This document shows, piece by piece, positions 1-8,291 of a stretch of 64,000 nucleotides of DNA. Under the pieces are notes generated by a model. The model was not told the DNA's origin. It searched no databases and worked only from the letters and a program-made list of their open reading frames with translations. The stretch comes from PGYR01 sp040264895 (GTDB lineage: Bacteria > Bacteroidota > Ignavibacteria > Kapaibacteriales > UBA2268): positions 1 to 64,000 of the forward strand of contig JBDQHL010000003.1 of NCBI GenBank assembly GCA_040264895.1, written 5' to 3'. The position numbers were made by a program, and so were the translations under genes. How positions within the stretch are numbered: the first letter of the stretch is position 1; the number at the start of each line of letters is the position of its first letter.

Positions 1-2
1 CA

Positions 3-2675
3 ATTACATTAGAAGGGAATTATAACTTCGAAAATACAATTGATGCTTTGCAGAAACAAGGTTATTATATGTTCAACTTTATAGCAAATGAAGTGAACAA
101 GCTAATACCTGAAGATCAGGATGTAGTAAAGGAGATAAAGCTACTGGAAGTTGACAAAATAGGAGAATACAACCCTATTGATGCTACCTTGAAAGTAAAA
201 GTATCAGACTTTTCTTTCATAACAGCTTTTCTTGACGATATAAATTTAAGAATGAATACGGAGCTAAATTTTCATTTATTTGCTGACAAAGAAGAAAGTT
301 CATTATACATAAACAAGTTATTGGTTGAAGATTTTTACTACAACAAAGGTGAACAAACCATATCTACTAATAAGGTGGAAGCAGAAGGTGGACTATATAT
401 GAAAATACAAGACTCAATGTCTGTATTTTCTGACTTTGATTTGAAAGCCAATGCTGAAAATAGAATATCAATAAATAGCAATTCATTCAACTATCCACAA
501 ATTTCACTTGAATTCGATGGAGAACAATTTGATTTTACAGGTGCATCGGATATAAACAATCAGATTGATATTGCATTTGACGGAAGTACGAATATTATAC
601 CTGGTGGAATAAAATTAGGTTTTTCTCGATTAGATTTATCATACAAAGATGAATATACATTACAACTCAGTGAAGATATTGATGCAAAATTTGTTGATGG
701 TGGTTTTACAATAAACTCAATGGATTTAGAAAATCCCAATTCGGATGAAAAATTATTAATTAGTGGTGAGTACAACTCAAATAATGAGAAGTTTTCTGAT
801 TTTAGTTTTGTAATTAGTAGTCTCGATATTAAAGGGATAAAACCATTCCTACCAAGAAAAAACCAGGAACAATTTGAACAAATAGACGGTAAAATAGACT
901 CACTTCAAATATTGATCAACGGTAGTGTTTCTAGCCCAGAGTTGGACTTTTTTGTCTCATCGAATGATATAAAAGTCAATGAACAAATGGTTGGTGATAT
1001 CAAAACAGAGCTAAAATACAGAAACAAAGACCTTAAGGGTAAATTGGTAATAGACCACTACAATGATGAGAAAGATTTTCCAGAATTAATAAAAGGGCAA
1101 ATAAACTCATTGCCACTAGATCTATCATTTGTTGGCGTAGAAGATAGGTTCAATACTGGTAAGAATACAGATATAGAGTTTGATATAGACTCCTTACCAC
1201 TATCTATAGTTAGTCCTTTTATACCCTCTATTAGTTATCTGAAAGGTACTGGGAAGGGTAAATTGATGATTGATGGAACTTTGCCAGATGGACTTAACTT
1301 AAATGGAATTATTAGGTTCAATAATTCTTCATTCTTAGTAGATGCAACTAATGTTAGTTATAAAGCCAAAGGTGGATTGATTTTGAAAGAGAATACTGTC
1401 TTTTTAGAAGACGTAATTCTATATAATCAACAAGATGACTTGAGCAACGGAAGAGCTGAAGTATCTGGTAAAATTGAATTAGAGAATCTAGATATAAATA
1501 AACTCGATCTTGGGTTAAAAACAAATAGATTTTTAGTCATGAGAGATGAGACCCAAAAAGTAAAAAAGGACTTATATGGCAGACTTATTATTTCAACTGA
1601 AGAGGATTCTCTGAGGTTTTGGGGCACATTACAAAAGCCAAATCTTGAAGGTTATGTAGCTTTAGAGTCAGCTAACTTGAAATTGCCAGATGAAGAAGAA
1701 ATACAGTTAGTTAAATCAAAGTTCATTTATAGAAGAAAGGGAGACTTAATAACTGCGAGCTATGGTAGAGCCGATAGTGTTAAAGTGAAAAAAGTCGCAA
1801 AAGCGCAAGAAGTTCAAGAAAGTCTTATGGAGCTCCTAAATATTGATTTAGATTTAGAATTCAGAGGTAGAACACTAGTAGATATGCAAATAAATCAATT
1901 CCTTAGAACAAGTGTAATTTTAGGAACCCCAATAAATGTCAAAAGTATTAGATACGTTAAAAAAAGAGATAATAAAGAGGCGAAGCTATATGGAAGAATA
2001 ATATTGAAAGAAGGAAGTAAGCTATCATTCTTTAAAACATTTGAGATAAGTGGTGATATAAATTTCCCAACCGGCAATATATCAAACCCTCAGCTTGATC
2101 TAAAAGCAGAATATCAAGGCACAACTAAAGATTACAAACAATTCAATGTAGAAATATATGTTACTGGTACTAAAGACAACCCTATCCTGAGGTTTGAATA
2201 TGATGTAGCAGGTGAATCTGGTTATGGTGATAAAGAGGAAAAATTATCAAATATTATAACACTACTCTTAACTGGCAGTTCTTCTGACAGCAATAGAAAT
2301 GGTAATGGAAATCAAGTTATTAATTTAGAGAGTAGCATAGCATCGGATATTTTGACTCGTCAAATTTCAAAAGAATTAGGTAAATTGGGTTTGAGTGCTC
2401 AAATAGACTTCGATGATAACTTTGAAGATGCAAGAGTTAAAATTGGTGGTGATATAGTTGGAGGAGCCAGATGGTCATTTGGTGGTAATGTAAATGATAT
2501 AAGCGGTTCGAGATTAGAGATTGAAATACCATTAGATGATTTTATTAATCTGACAGAAGAAGAATGGCTAAACATACTGCTTAATTTTACATATGTAAAT
2601 TCGCCGGAAACAATAAGGACAGATGAAAATCAAATTCACTGGGAAGGGAAATTAAAATTAGGTGGTAGCTGGTAA
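3..2675 (+). CDS. tamB: Translocation/assembly module TamB, C-terminal part (cut by window edge)
   Basis: The reading frame is open from the first bases of the window, so the N-terminus lies outside it; the TTG at 48 is only the first start-like codon and not the real start. About 890 residues are visible. They are rich in short alternating beta-strands with repeated D/N-rich turns, as in the AsmA/TamB (DUF490) beta-taco proteins. The last ~400 residues match the TamB C-terminal domain, with a KLYGRIILKEGSK-type strand and a final EGKLKLGGSW. TamB-like proteins span the periplasm and help move lipids or assemble outer-membrane proteins. The gene converges on rsmH with one base between the stop codons. 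Family assignment is confident; the exact substrate is not known. Confidence 0.85.
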   Translation: MTLEGNYNFENTIDALQKQGYYMFNFIANEVNKLIPEDQDVVKEIKLLEVDKIGEYNPIDATLKVKVSDFSFITAFLDDINLRMNTELNFHLFADKEESSLYINKLLVEDFYYNKGEQTISTNKVEAEGGLYMKIQDSMSVFSDFDLKANAENRISINSNSFNYPQISLEFDGEQFDFTGASDINNQIDIAFDGSTNIIPGGIKLGFSRLDLSYKDEYTLQLSEDIDAKFVDGGFTINSMDLENPNSDEKLLISGEYNSNNEKFSDFSFVISSLDIKGIKPFLPRKNQEQFEQIDGKIDSLQILINGSVSSPELDFFVSSNDIKVNEQMVGDIKTELKYRNKDLKGKLVIDHYNDEKDFPELIKGQINSLPLDLSFVGVEDRFNTGKNTDIEFDIDSLPLSIVSPFIPSISYLKGTGKGKLMIDGTLPDGLNLNGIIRFNNSSFLVDATNVSYKAKGGLILKENTVFLEDVILYNQQDDLSNGRAEVSGKIELENLDINKLDLGLKTNRFLVMRDETQKVKKDLYGRLIISTEEDSLRFWGTLQKPNLEGYVALESANLKLPDEEEIQLVKSKFIYRRKGDLITASYGRADSVKVKKVAKAQEVQESLMELLNIDLDLEFRGRTLVDMQINQFLRTSVILGTPINVKSIRYVKKRDNKEAKLYGRIILKEGSKLSFFKTFEISGDINFPTGNISNPQLDLKAEYQGTTKDYKQFNVEIYVTGTKDNPILRFEYDVAGESGYGDKEEKLSNIITLLLTGSSSDSNRNGNGNQVINLESSIASDILTRQISKELGKLGLSAQIDFDDNFEDARVKIGGDIVGGARWSFGGNVNDISGSRLEIEIPLDDFINLTEEEWLNILLNFTYVNSPETIRTDENQIHWEGKLKLGGSW

Positions 2676-2676
2676 T

Positions 2677-3621
2677 CTATAATTTTTCAGCTACTCTTAG
2701 CTTTGCACTTCGTGCTCTTTTGTTTCTTTTTATTTCCTCGTCAGAAGGAACTTGTGGTGACTTAGTTAGCAACTTAATTACAGGCTCTATCGCAACATAG
2801 TTCCCATACACTTTCTCTTCATCGGTAATTGCATCTCTTCTTTTAGCTGCAAACTTTTTAAATACATCTTTTACTATTCTATCTTCTAGTGAGTGATAAG
2901 ATAATATAACAATTCTTCCACCTTTTTCTAATTTTGGAATAATATTAGTTAGGGTATCTTGTAAAACCTTAAGCTCTGAATTAACTTCTATCCTAATCGC
3001 TTGGAAAACTCTTGAAAGAGATTTGAATTGTAGGTGAGTAGGTACGACATCTTCCACAATCTGACGCAGTTCATTGGTAGTAGAAAGGGAAGTAGCACGA
3101 CGGACCTCGTCGATGCGTCGCGCTATCTTTCTGGAAAAGGGCTCTTCACCAAAATCTTTGAAAATTCTGATTAGTTCTTCCTCTGTTGCTACATGCAACA
3201 AGTCCTTTGCAGTTCTTCCTTCAGTCCCAAACCTCATGTCAAGTTCGAAATCGAACCGGTAGCTTATCCCCCGACTGCTACCGTCTAACTGATTGGAAGA
3301 TACACCTAAGTCTAGCAAAAGACCACTTATTGTCCCTTCTCTCTCCTTTATGCTGTATGCCTTATCGAAACCTTCGTTCCGTAGTATTAACATACCATTT
3401 TCTAGCTCTGTAGAAAATCTTTTCTGACAGTGTGCTATTGCATCTGGGTCTTTGTCAAAGGAAATCAGAAGTCCCCCACTGTCTAATTTTTTCAAAATAG
3501 CTGATGTGTGCCCTCCACCTCCGAGAGTCCCATCTACATACATACCAGCTTTGTTAGCGACCAAATAGTCAACACATTCGCTAAGTAGTACTGGGTCATG
3601 ATAATCATATTCATTCCCCAT
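2677..3621 (-). CDS. rsmH: 16S rRNA (cytosine(1402)-N(4))-methyltransferase RsmH
   Basis: The 314-residue protein has the usual length and motifs of RsmH/MraW. The SAM-binding loop GTLGGGGHT is at residues 31-39, LLLDLGVSSNQ lies near 105, and a C-terminal ILSYHSLEDRIVK block holds the conserved His and Glu. It methylates N4 of C1402 in the decoding centre of 16S rRNA, using SAM. It starts with ATG 10 bp after the mraZ stop, so the two are one transcription unit, as in the classical dcw cluster. What is unusual is that nothing of ftsL, ftsI or mur follows: the next gene is the convergent tamB. Confidence 0.97.
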   Translation of the reverse strand: MGNEYDYHDPVLLSECVDYLVANKAGMYVDGTLGGGGHTSAILKKLDSGGLLISFDKDPDAIAHCQKRFSTELENGMLILRNEGFDKAYSIKEREGTISGLLLDLGVSSNQLDGSSRGISYRFDFELDMRFGTEGRTAKDLLHVATEEELIRIFKDFGEEPFSRKIARRIDEVRRATSLSTTNELRQIVEDVVPTHLQFKSLSRVFQAIRIEVNSELKVLQDTLTNIIPKLEKGGRIVILSYHSLEDRIVKDVFKKFAAKRRDAITDEEKVYGNYVAIEPVIKLLTKSPQVPSDEEIKRNKRARSAKLRVAEKL

Positions 3622-3631
3622 AGCTATTGCC

Positions 3632-4084
3632 TCATTCTTCTTTCTTTGTCATTACAAATTTTGCCACATCTTCGTAGCTTTCACCAAAGTTATTAATGCT
3701 TTCCTCAAATGTTTCTGGATTCCAAAATTCAATTTTGTCAACCATTCCCATTATTAATACTTTTTTCTCAACCCCTGCAAACTCAATTAGTCGCTTGGGT
3801 AGTGAAATTCTGTTCTGAGAATCAAGACTAACCTCATCACTCCACATGAGTAATACTCTAAGGAAATATCTATTCTTCTCATCATATTGATTTAGTGATT
3901 GTAGTTGTGTCTGGTACTTTTTCCACTCATCCATAGGGTAAGCTACTATACAGTTATCTGTTCCCCTTGTTACTACAAAAGTGTCGTTTGATTCTGATGA
4001 AAGCATTTTTCGCATTTTTGCAGGGATATTCACTCGACCTTTCGAGTCTAAAGAATATGTTTCTTGACCTTGAAAAAATGACAC
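3632..4084 (-). CDS. mraZ: Transcriptional regulator MraZ
   Basis: The 150-residue protein contains two SpoVT/AbrB-like half-domains, each with the D-x-x-x-R-[IV]-x-[IL]-P signature: SLDSKGRVNIP near residue 12 and SLDSQNRISLP near 85. MraZ forms a ring-shaped oligomer that binds direct repeats upstream of its own gene and controls the division/cell-wall cluster. The start is a GTG preceded by AAGGTG as ribosome binding site. Three AAAGTG repeats at 10-bp intervals and a TAnnTTTG promoter element lie directly upstream, so autoregulation is likely. The AAAGTGT that includes the start codon resembles a fourth box. Confidence 0.96.
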   Translation of the reverse strand: MSFFQGQETYSLDSKGRVNIPAKMRKMLSSESNDTFVVTRGTDNCIVAYPMDEWKKYQTQLQSLNQYDEKNRYFLRVLLMWSDEVSLDSQNRISLPKRLIEFAGVEKKVLIMGMVDKIEFWNPETFEESINNFGESYEDVAKFVMTKKEE

Positions 4085-4103
4085 TTTAACACCTTACTTT
4101 TTA

Positions 4104-4111
4104 CAAACGTA
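4104..4111 (-). promoter_or_regulatory. Predicted -7 promoter element of mraZ-rsmH (TACGTTTG)
   Basis: Read on the minus strand this is TACGTTTG, an exact match to the Bacteroidota -7 consensus TAnnTTTG, 20 nt before the mraZ start codon. No clear -33 TTG is present; the MraZ boxes occupy that region, which fits repression by occlusion. Confidence 0.55.
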
Positions 4112-4122
4112 GGTAATTTAAC

Positions 4123-4149
4123 ACACTTTCTACCACTTTCACCCACTTT
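4123..4149 (-). promoter_or_regulatory. MraZ operator: three AAAGTG[G/T] direct repeats
   Basis: On the minus strand the boxes are AAAGTGG (4143-4149), AAAGTGG (4133-4139) and AAAGTGT (4123-4129), with an exact 10-bp period. This is the pattern bound by MraZ rings in other bacteria, where direct repeats with TGGG or AAAGTG[T/G] cores recur every 10 bp. They lie just upstream of the -7 element. The rest of the 4085-4423 gap holds no gene that I can support, apart from the fabI terminator at its far end. Confidence 0.75.
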
Positions 4150-4369
4150 GGTACTCGCAATTAATGAAAAATATATTTAAGTACAAAACTTTATTTTATA
4201 AATTTTACTTTTAATTTCTAACAATCAGTGTTTTTCAGGATGTTGCGAAGAAATTATAAAAGAATTGAAGTTATCTAGAACAAGATATTACTCTTCTTCA
4301 AAGAACTCCTGTTCAGATTGTCTTAACGCTATTTTGAATGATAATGTATAATTGTGGTATAAAGTGGGG

Positions 4370-4400
4370 CAAAAAAAAAGCCGAGTGAATTACTCGGCTT
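4370..4400 (-). terminator. Intrinsic terminator after the FabI-like gene
   Basis: A 9-bp perfect stem AAGCCGAGT/ACTCGGCTT (4378-4386 with 4392-4400) with a 5-nt loop is followed on the minus strand by a run of nine T. It sits 24 bp past the stop of the minus-strand reductase gene. Confidence 0.9.
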
Positions 4401-4423
4401 CGTGAAAATCTTTTATAAATTTT

Positions 4424-5278
4424 TTACAATTGTCCATGGGGAGGTTTTGGCTTACCTTCTTCATCTTCTAACCAATCAAAATATTCGAACACGGCATCTC
4501 CACCATCAATTCTAATAATTTCACCAGTCATAAAGAGCAAATCAGGGTTACAGAGTGCTAGCACCAAAGCAGCAACATCTTTTGGAGTAGTTACCCTGCC
4601 CATTGGGTTTTGCATTTCAGCTAACTTAATCATACTTGGGAATCCAGGTATTTTACTAGCTGCAGGAGTATTAGTAACTCCGGCAAAGATACAGTTGGCT
4701 GATATACCGTGAGGAGCTAACTCAATTGCTAGTTGTCTTGTGTATGATTCTATTGCAGCTTTTGCAGCTGAAACAGCACCATAATTTAACATTGCTTTAC
4801 TTGAACCAACACTAGTAAATGACAATATTCTAGCATTATTAGAAAACAAACCTGCTTTGAATACATCTTGTGTCCAATAAACTAAACTATTAGCCATGAC
4901 ATCCATAGTCATTTCTAGTTGTTTTTTTGTTATCTGTGAGTCTTCGTGATCTGTAACTAAGTACTTCAAAGTACCAAACGCCAGAGAGTGTATTAACACA
5001 TCTAATTGGTGTCCCTCAACTTTCTCAGCATTTTCAGCTATCGCCTCTACAACTGCTTTTCTGTTTTTGTCATCGGCAGCGTTCTTATTAAAGAAGTGAA
5101 CATCTACACCAATTTCAATTAATTCATCTCTGAACTCTTCAGCTTTCTTACGGTTTTGACCCAAATCCATATGAACACCGTAGATATTGTAGCCATTCTC
5201 TGCTAATTTTCTGGCAGTAGCTTTCCCAAATCCACTTGATACGCCAAGTATCAAAGCATAAGGTTTTTTCGAACTCAT
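4424..5278 (-). CDS. Enoyl-ACP reductase-like short-chain dehydrogenase (FabI/FabL-like)
   Basis: This is a 284-residue SDR. A Rossmann start GVSSGFGKA at residues 12-20 replaces the usual TGxxxGxG. The catalytic pair Y166-x6-K173 has the wide spacing typical of the FabI class rather than the YxxxK of classical SDRs. A second NAD-binding segment (LDVLIHSLAFG) and a C-terminal IRIDGGDAVFEY strand also match. The likely reaction is NAD(P)H reduction of enoyl-ACP in fatty acid elongation. It carries an unusual charged and proline-rich tail, EDEEGKPKPPHGQL. It is divergent from mazG, stands alone and is closed by its own terminator. The SDR class is certain; the substrate is inferred from the Y-x6-K spacing. 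Confidence 0.8.
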   Translation of the reverse strand: MSSKKPYALILGVSSGFGKATARKLAENGYNIYGVHMDLGQNRKKAEEFRDELIEIGVDVHFFNKNAADDKNRKAVVEAIAENAEKVEGHQLDVLIHSLAFGTLKYLVTDHEDSQITKKQLEMTMDVMANSLVYWTQDVFKAGLFSNNARILSFTSVGSSKAMLNYGAVSAAKAAIESYTRQLAIELAPHGISANCIFAGVTNTPAASKIPGFPSMIKLAEMQNPMGRVTTPKDVAALVLALCNPDLLFMTGEIIRIDGGDAVFEYFDWLEDEEGKPKPPHGQL

Positions 5279-5353
5279 GATAGTACCCTTTTTAGAAGTA
5301 TTGATTTTAATTTTTTTTAATTTAACAAAATTTTATTTCATATCTAAGAACCT

Positions 5354-5361
5354 TATCTTTG
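5354..5361 (+). promoter_or_regulatory. Predicted -7 promoter element of mazG (TATCTTTG)
   Basis: TATCTTTG matches TAnnTTTG exactly, 40 nt upstream of the mazG start codon in the divergent fabI-mazG spacer. Confidence 0.45.
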
Positions 5362-5401
5362 GATTAATAAATATTTCTGAGAAATTTATCCTTTATACCA
5401 T

Positions 5402-6202
5402 ATGAGCAATATAAAACCACCCCGACCGGAGAAAAATTCTACCGAAAGTGAAAGATTTGAAAAATTTATGGAATTAGTTCGAATACTAAGACGTGAGTGT
5501 CCTTGGGATAAAAAGCAAACAAATGAATCAATCGCACACCTAACAATTGAAGAAAGTTATGAAATATTAGATGCTATAGAACTAAATGATGACAAAGAGC
5601 TTGCAAAAGAATTAGGTGATGTTCTATTGCATGTATTACTACATAGCGTGATTGCAGAACAGAGAGAAGCATTCAACATTTCGGATATCATAGAAGAAGT
5701 ACATGAGAAAATGATACATCGACACCCACATGTTTTTGGTTCCGTTAAAGTAGAAAGTGATGAAGACGTAGTTCAAAACTGGGAAGCTTTAAAAAAGAAA
5801 GAAGGTAAAGTCTCGGCATTAGACGGAATCCCCAAAGGTCTACCCTCTCTTTTGAAAGCAGAGCGAATGCAACATAAGGCATCTAAAGTTGGTTTTGACT
5901 GGGATGATAAAAATAAAGTCTGGGATAAAGTCTTCGAAGAGATTGAAGAATTAAAAGAAACACTAAATAATAACTCTGCTAAAAGAAAAGAAGAAGAGTT
6001 TGGCGATGTGTTATTCTCACTAGTTAACACTGCTAGACACGAAGGAATAGTACCAGAAAAAGCACTAAATAGTACTAACAATAAATTCATCAGACGTTTT
6101 CAATACATAGAAGCAGAAGCAAAAAAGTCTGGAAAAGACTTGAATAATATGAGTTTAGATGAAATGGACATACTATGGGAGAAGTCCAAAACAAAGACAT
6201 AA
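5402..6202 (+). CDS. mazG: Nucleoside triphosphate pyrophosphohydrolase MazG
   Basis: The 266-residue protein has the tandem MazG arrangement. The first domain contains ECPWDKKQTNESIAHLTIEE with the metal-binding ExxE, followed by KELGDVLLHVLLHS. A second, weaker copy near residues 170-240 has EEIEELKETL and EEFGDVLFSLVN. MazG hydrolyses NTPs to NMP and pyrophosphate, cleaning the nucleotide pool and in E. coli lowering ppGpp during starvation. It starts with ATG and has its own promoter element. It is immediately followed by a relic of a DUF805 gene whose remaining frame begins at the mazG stop. Confidence 0.95.
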   Translation: MSNIKPPRPEKNSTESERFEKFMELVRILRRECPWDKKQTNESIAHLTIEESYEILDAIELNDDKELAKELGDVLLHVLLHSVIAEQREAFNISDIIEEVHEKMIHRHPHVFGSVKVESDEDVVQNWEALKKKEGKVSALDGIPKGLPSLLKAERMQHKASKVGFDWDDKNKVWDKVFEEIEELKETLNNNSAKRKEEEFGDVLFSLVNTARHEGIVPEKALNSTNNKFIRRFQYIEAEAKKSGKDLNNMSLDEMDILWEKSKTKT

Positions 6203-6398
6203 TTCATTAGTTGTTTTTATTCCAAACATTGCTGTTGCAGTAGGAAAATTGCAAGCTATTGGGAAATCGTGGGTATATCTGCAAATTGGTTTTATGCTTT
6301 TGCTTGGTGTATTAATACTAATCTATTTTTTTGTAAAAGAAGGTAACCATGGACCTAACGAATATGGTCCTGACCCAAAAGGTGAAATAGCTTATTAA
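6203..6398 (+). pseudogene. DUF805 membrane protein relic (C-terminal half only)
   Basis: The frame encodes about 65 residues that match the second half of DUF805 proteins: a membrane segment (IGFMLLLGVLILIYFFVKEG) followed by the family's ending GNHGPNEYGPDPKGE. The first two or three membrane segments are missing. The only in-frame ATG lies inside mazG at 6159 and would give a non-homologous N-terminus. The relic abuts the mazG stop, so a deletion probably removed the gap and the 5' half. It could still be translated at a low level, but I read it as a truncated gene. Confidence 0.6.
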
Positions 6399-6440
6399 AA
6401 AGCTAAGTGATGATACTAAGGGAATTAAGAGCTATAGAGT

Positions 6441-7505
6441 CTATTGATTTATTACATCAATAAGATTTTTGTAGCTCTTTTCTTTGTTGAAATTTTCTGC
6501 TATATGTTTGTAACCAGCCTTTCCATAGCTTTCTCTTAATTCTTTATTTTTAGTTAGTTTAACAATAGCATTTTTTAATTCAAGTACATTGAAAGGGGTG
6601 ATTAAAATACCAGTCTTATTATTATGGATTAACTCTGGGTTACTACTGATATCGAATCCAACTAAAGAAAGTTCATGCAACATTGCTTCCGCAATAGAAT
6701 AACCAAAACCCTCATACTCTGAACTACATAAATAAATATCTAGTCCATTCATGAATTCATGTACATCATCATAAAATCCTACTAACTTAATAAGATTGCC
6801 AAGTTGTTTTTCTTCAATTTCACCTCTTAATTCCTGTTCTAACTCTCCTTTACCAGCTATTTTTATTATTACATCAGCATCTTCATTTTTTAGAAGTTCA
6901 GCGAGCTCAATAATGTAATTCAAACCTTTTTGCTTTGTTAAACGTGATGCATTACCAATGACAATTTTATTGCTATCATTCTGACCATTTTTATATTTCT
7001 TCACATCGACACTATTATAAACAATATGCTTCTTTGTTGTAATAGAATCTTCACTAATATCTTTAAAAAATGCTTTTTTTGTTGCTTCCGAGTTGAATAT
7101 TATATCTGTAACCAAAGCAGAATAGATAAACCTATTTGCGTTTGTCCACTTCACAGGTCTAGCAATTCCCCGTCTGTAAATTACTCTAATATTAAGTTTT
7201 TTGCATATCAATGCTATGGTCTTCAGATCTCTAGAGTCATTTACTATTACAACATCTATATTTCTTGATGTTAAATAGTTTGCTATTTTTTTATTTTTTA
7301 TAAAATTAAAGTAAGTAAAAGGTGTTATATCTACTTCAAAATGATTAATTCCAGTCTTTGAAATTCTCTTTTTTAGCTCCCCCACTTCATTTAAAATAAA
7401 ACTAATATCATAACCTATCGCTGAAAGAGCTTTCGCATTCTGAAAATGCCATTTTTCACCGCCCCCCCAGAATTTAGTCGTGTTGACAAAGCAGATGCGT
7501 TTCAT
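6441..7505 (-). CDS. Glycosyltransferase family 4 (GT-B)
   Basis: This 354-residue GT-B enzyme has an N-terminal acceptor domain with FVNTTKFWGGGEKW and a C-terminal donor domain (from ~180). The donor domain has IGNASRLTKQKGLNYIIE for nucleotide-sugar binding and the E-x7-E motif in SEYEGFGYSIAEAM. It resembles enzymes that extend LPS core, O-antigen or capsule chains in the cytoplasm. Its ATG overlaps the stop of the upstream GT2 gene in an ATGA arrangement, so the two are translationally coupled and probably act on the same glycan. The sugar and acceptor cannot be told from sequence. Confidence 0.9.
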   Translation of the reverse strand: MKRICFVNTTKFWGGGEKWHFQNAKALSAIGYDISFILNEVGELKKRISKTGINHFEVDITPFTYFNFIKNKKIANYLTSRNIDVVIVNDSRDLKTIALICKKLNIRVIYRRGIARPVKWTNANRFIYSALVTDIIFNSEATKKAFFKDISEDSITTKKHIVYNSVDVKKYKNGQNDSNKIVIGNASRLTKQKGLNYIIELAELLKNEDADVIIKIAGKGELEQELRGEIEEKQLGNLIKLVGFYDDVHEFMNGLDIYLCSSEYEGFGYSIAEAMLHELSLVGFDISSNPELIHNNKTGILITPFNVLELKNAIVKLTKNKELRESYGKAGYKHIAENFNKEKSYKNLIDVINQ

Positions 7506-8260
7506 TTGCTTGCCTTGCTATTTAGCTGATACAATTTTAAATATTTTAGATACTTTGCATAGGCAGAGTTCTTAGCAACTACATAACCATAGAATCCATC
7601 TAAAAATCCAAGTCTAAGAATATAATCACGTATGAATTTGAAGAATGAGTTGAACAGTATTTTTGATATGCTACTCTTCATTCCTTTTGTTTGCATCGCC
7701 TCAGCGGCGATGGTTGTAAACTTTTGTATCTGCTCAATGTGTTGATCTATACTATCAATAGAGTAGTGAAGTAAATCACCTTCTAATTGCTTTATTTTAA
7801 TATCTTCTGTTAACACAACTTTATCATGAGGGTTTGTTCCAGCCCAATTTCCAAGCTTTTTTTCCCATAATCTAAGTTTAGTATCAGGATACCAACCTCC
7901 ATGGTGTATCCACTTTCCGCAAAAGTTAGTTAACCTATTAAATTTATAGGCTTTATGGGTTGGGTTATTTTTAATGGTTAGGATTGAGTTTATTAACTCT
8001 TCAGAAAGCACCTCGTCTGCATCTAATGACAAAACGTAATCATAATTCGCTTTTTGTAGTGCAAAGTTTTTCTGCTCTATATAGCCTAAGAATTCTTGCT
8101 TTATTACTATGGCACCTTTCGATTCACATATTTCTACTGTTTTGTCAGTTGATAACGAATCTACAACAATTATCTCATCAGCCACCGCTGATAAAGAGTC
8201 CAGGCACATACCTATCTTATCTTCTTCATTATAGGCTATAATAACTGCTGATAATTTCAT
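7502..8260 (-). CDS. Glycosyltransferase family 2 (WaaE/KdtX-like)
   Basis: The GT-A fold starts with LSAVIIAYNEEDKIGMCLDS; then come the nucleotide-binding DSLSTDKTVEI, the DADEVLSEE metal site, and W-rich HHGGWYPDTKLRLW. This pattern is typical of the LPS core glucosyltransferase WaaE/KdtX branch. I place the start at the ATG at 8260; an upstream in-frame TTG at 8275 would add five residues (MLQPI) that are not part of the fold. It is the first gene of the GT pair and lies 31 bp downstream of the sigma-54 activator gene on the same strand. An envelope polysaccharide or LPS role is inferred. Confidence 0.9.
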   Translation of the reverse strand: MKLSAVIIAYNEEDKIGMCLDSLSAVADEIIVVDSLSTDKTVEICESKGAIVIKQEFLGYIEQKNFALQKANYDYVLSLDADEVLSEELINSILTIKNNPTHKAYKFNRLTNFCGKWIHHGGWYPDTKLRLWEKKLGNWAGTNPHDKVVLTEDIKIKQLEGDLLHYSIDSIDQHIEQIQKFTTIAAEAMQTKGMKSSISKILFNSFFKFIRDYILRLGFLDGFYGYVVAKNSAYAKYLKYLKLYQLNSKASK

Positions 8261-8291
8261 AATAGGCTGCAACAATTATTGCAGTGTGAGT

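Noticed and set aside
4288..4370. Short minus-strand frame ending LSFKIALRQSEQEFFEEE
   Set aside because: It resembles a protein C-terminus but has no start, runs through the fabI terminator and matches no family that I recognise.
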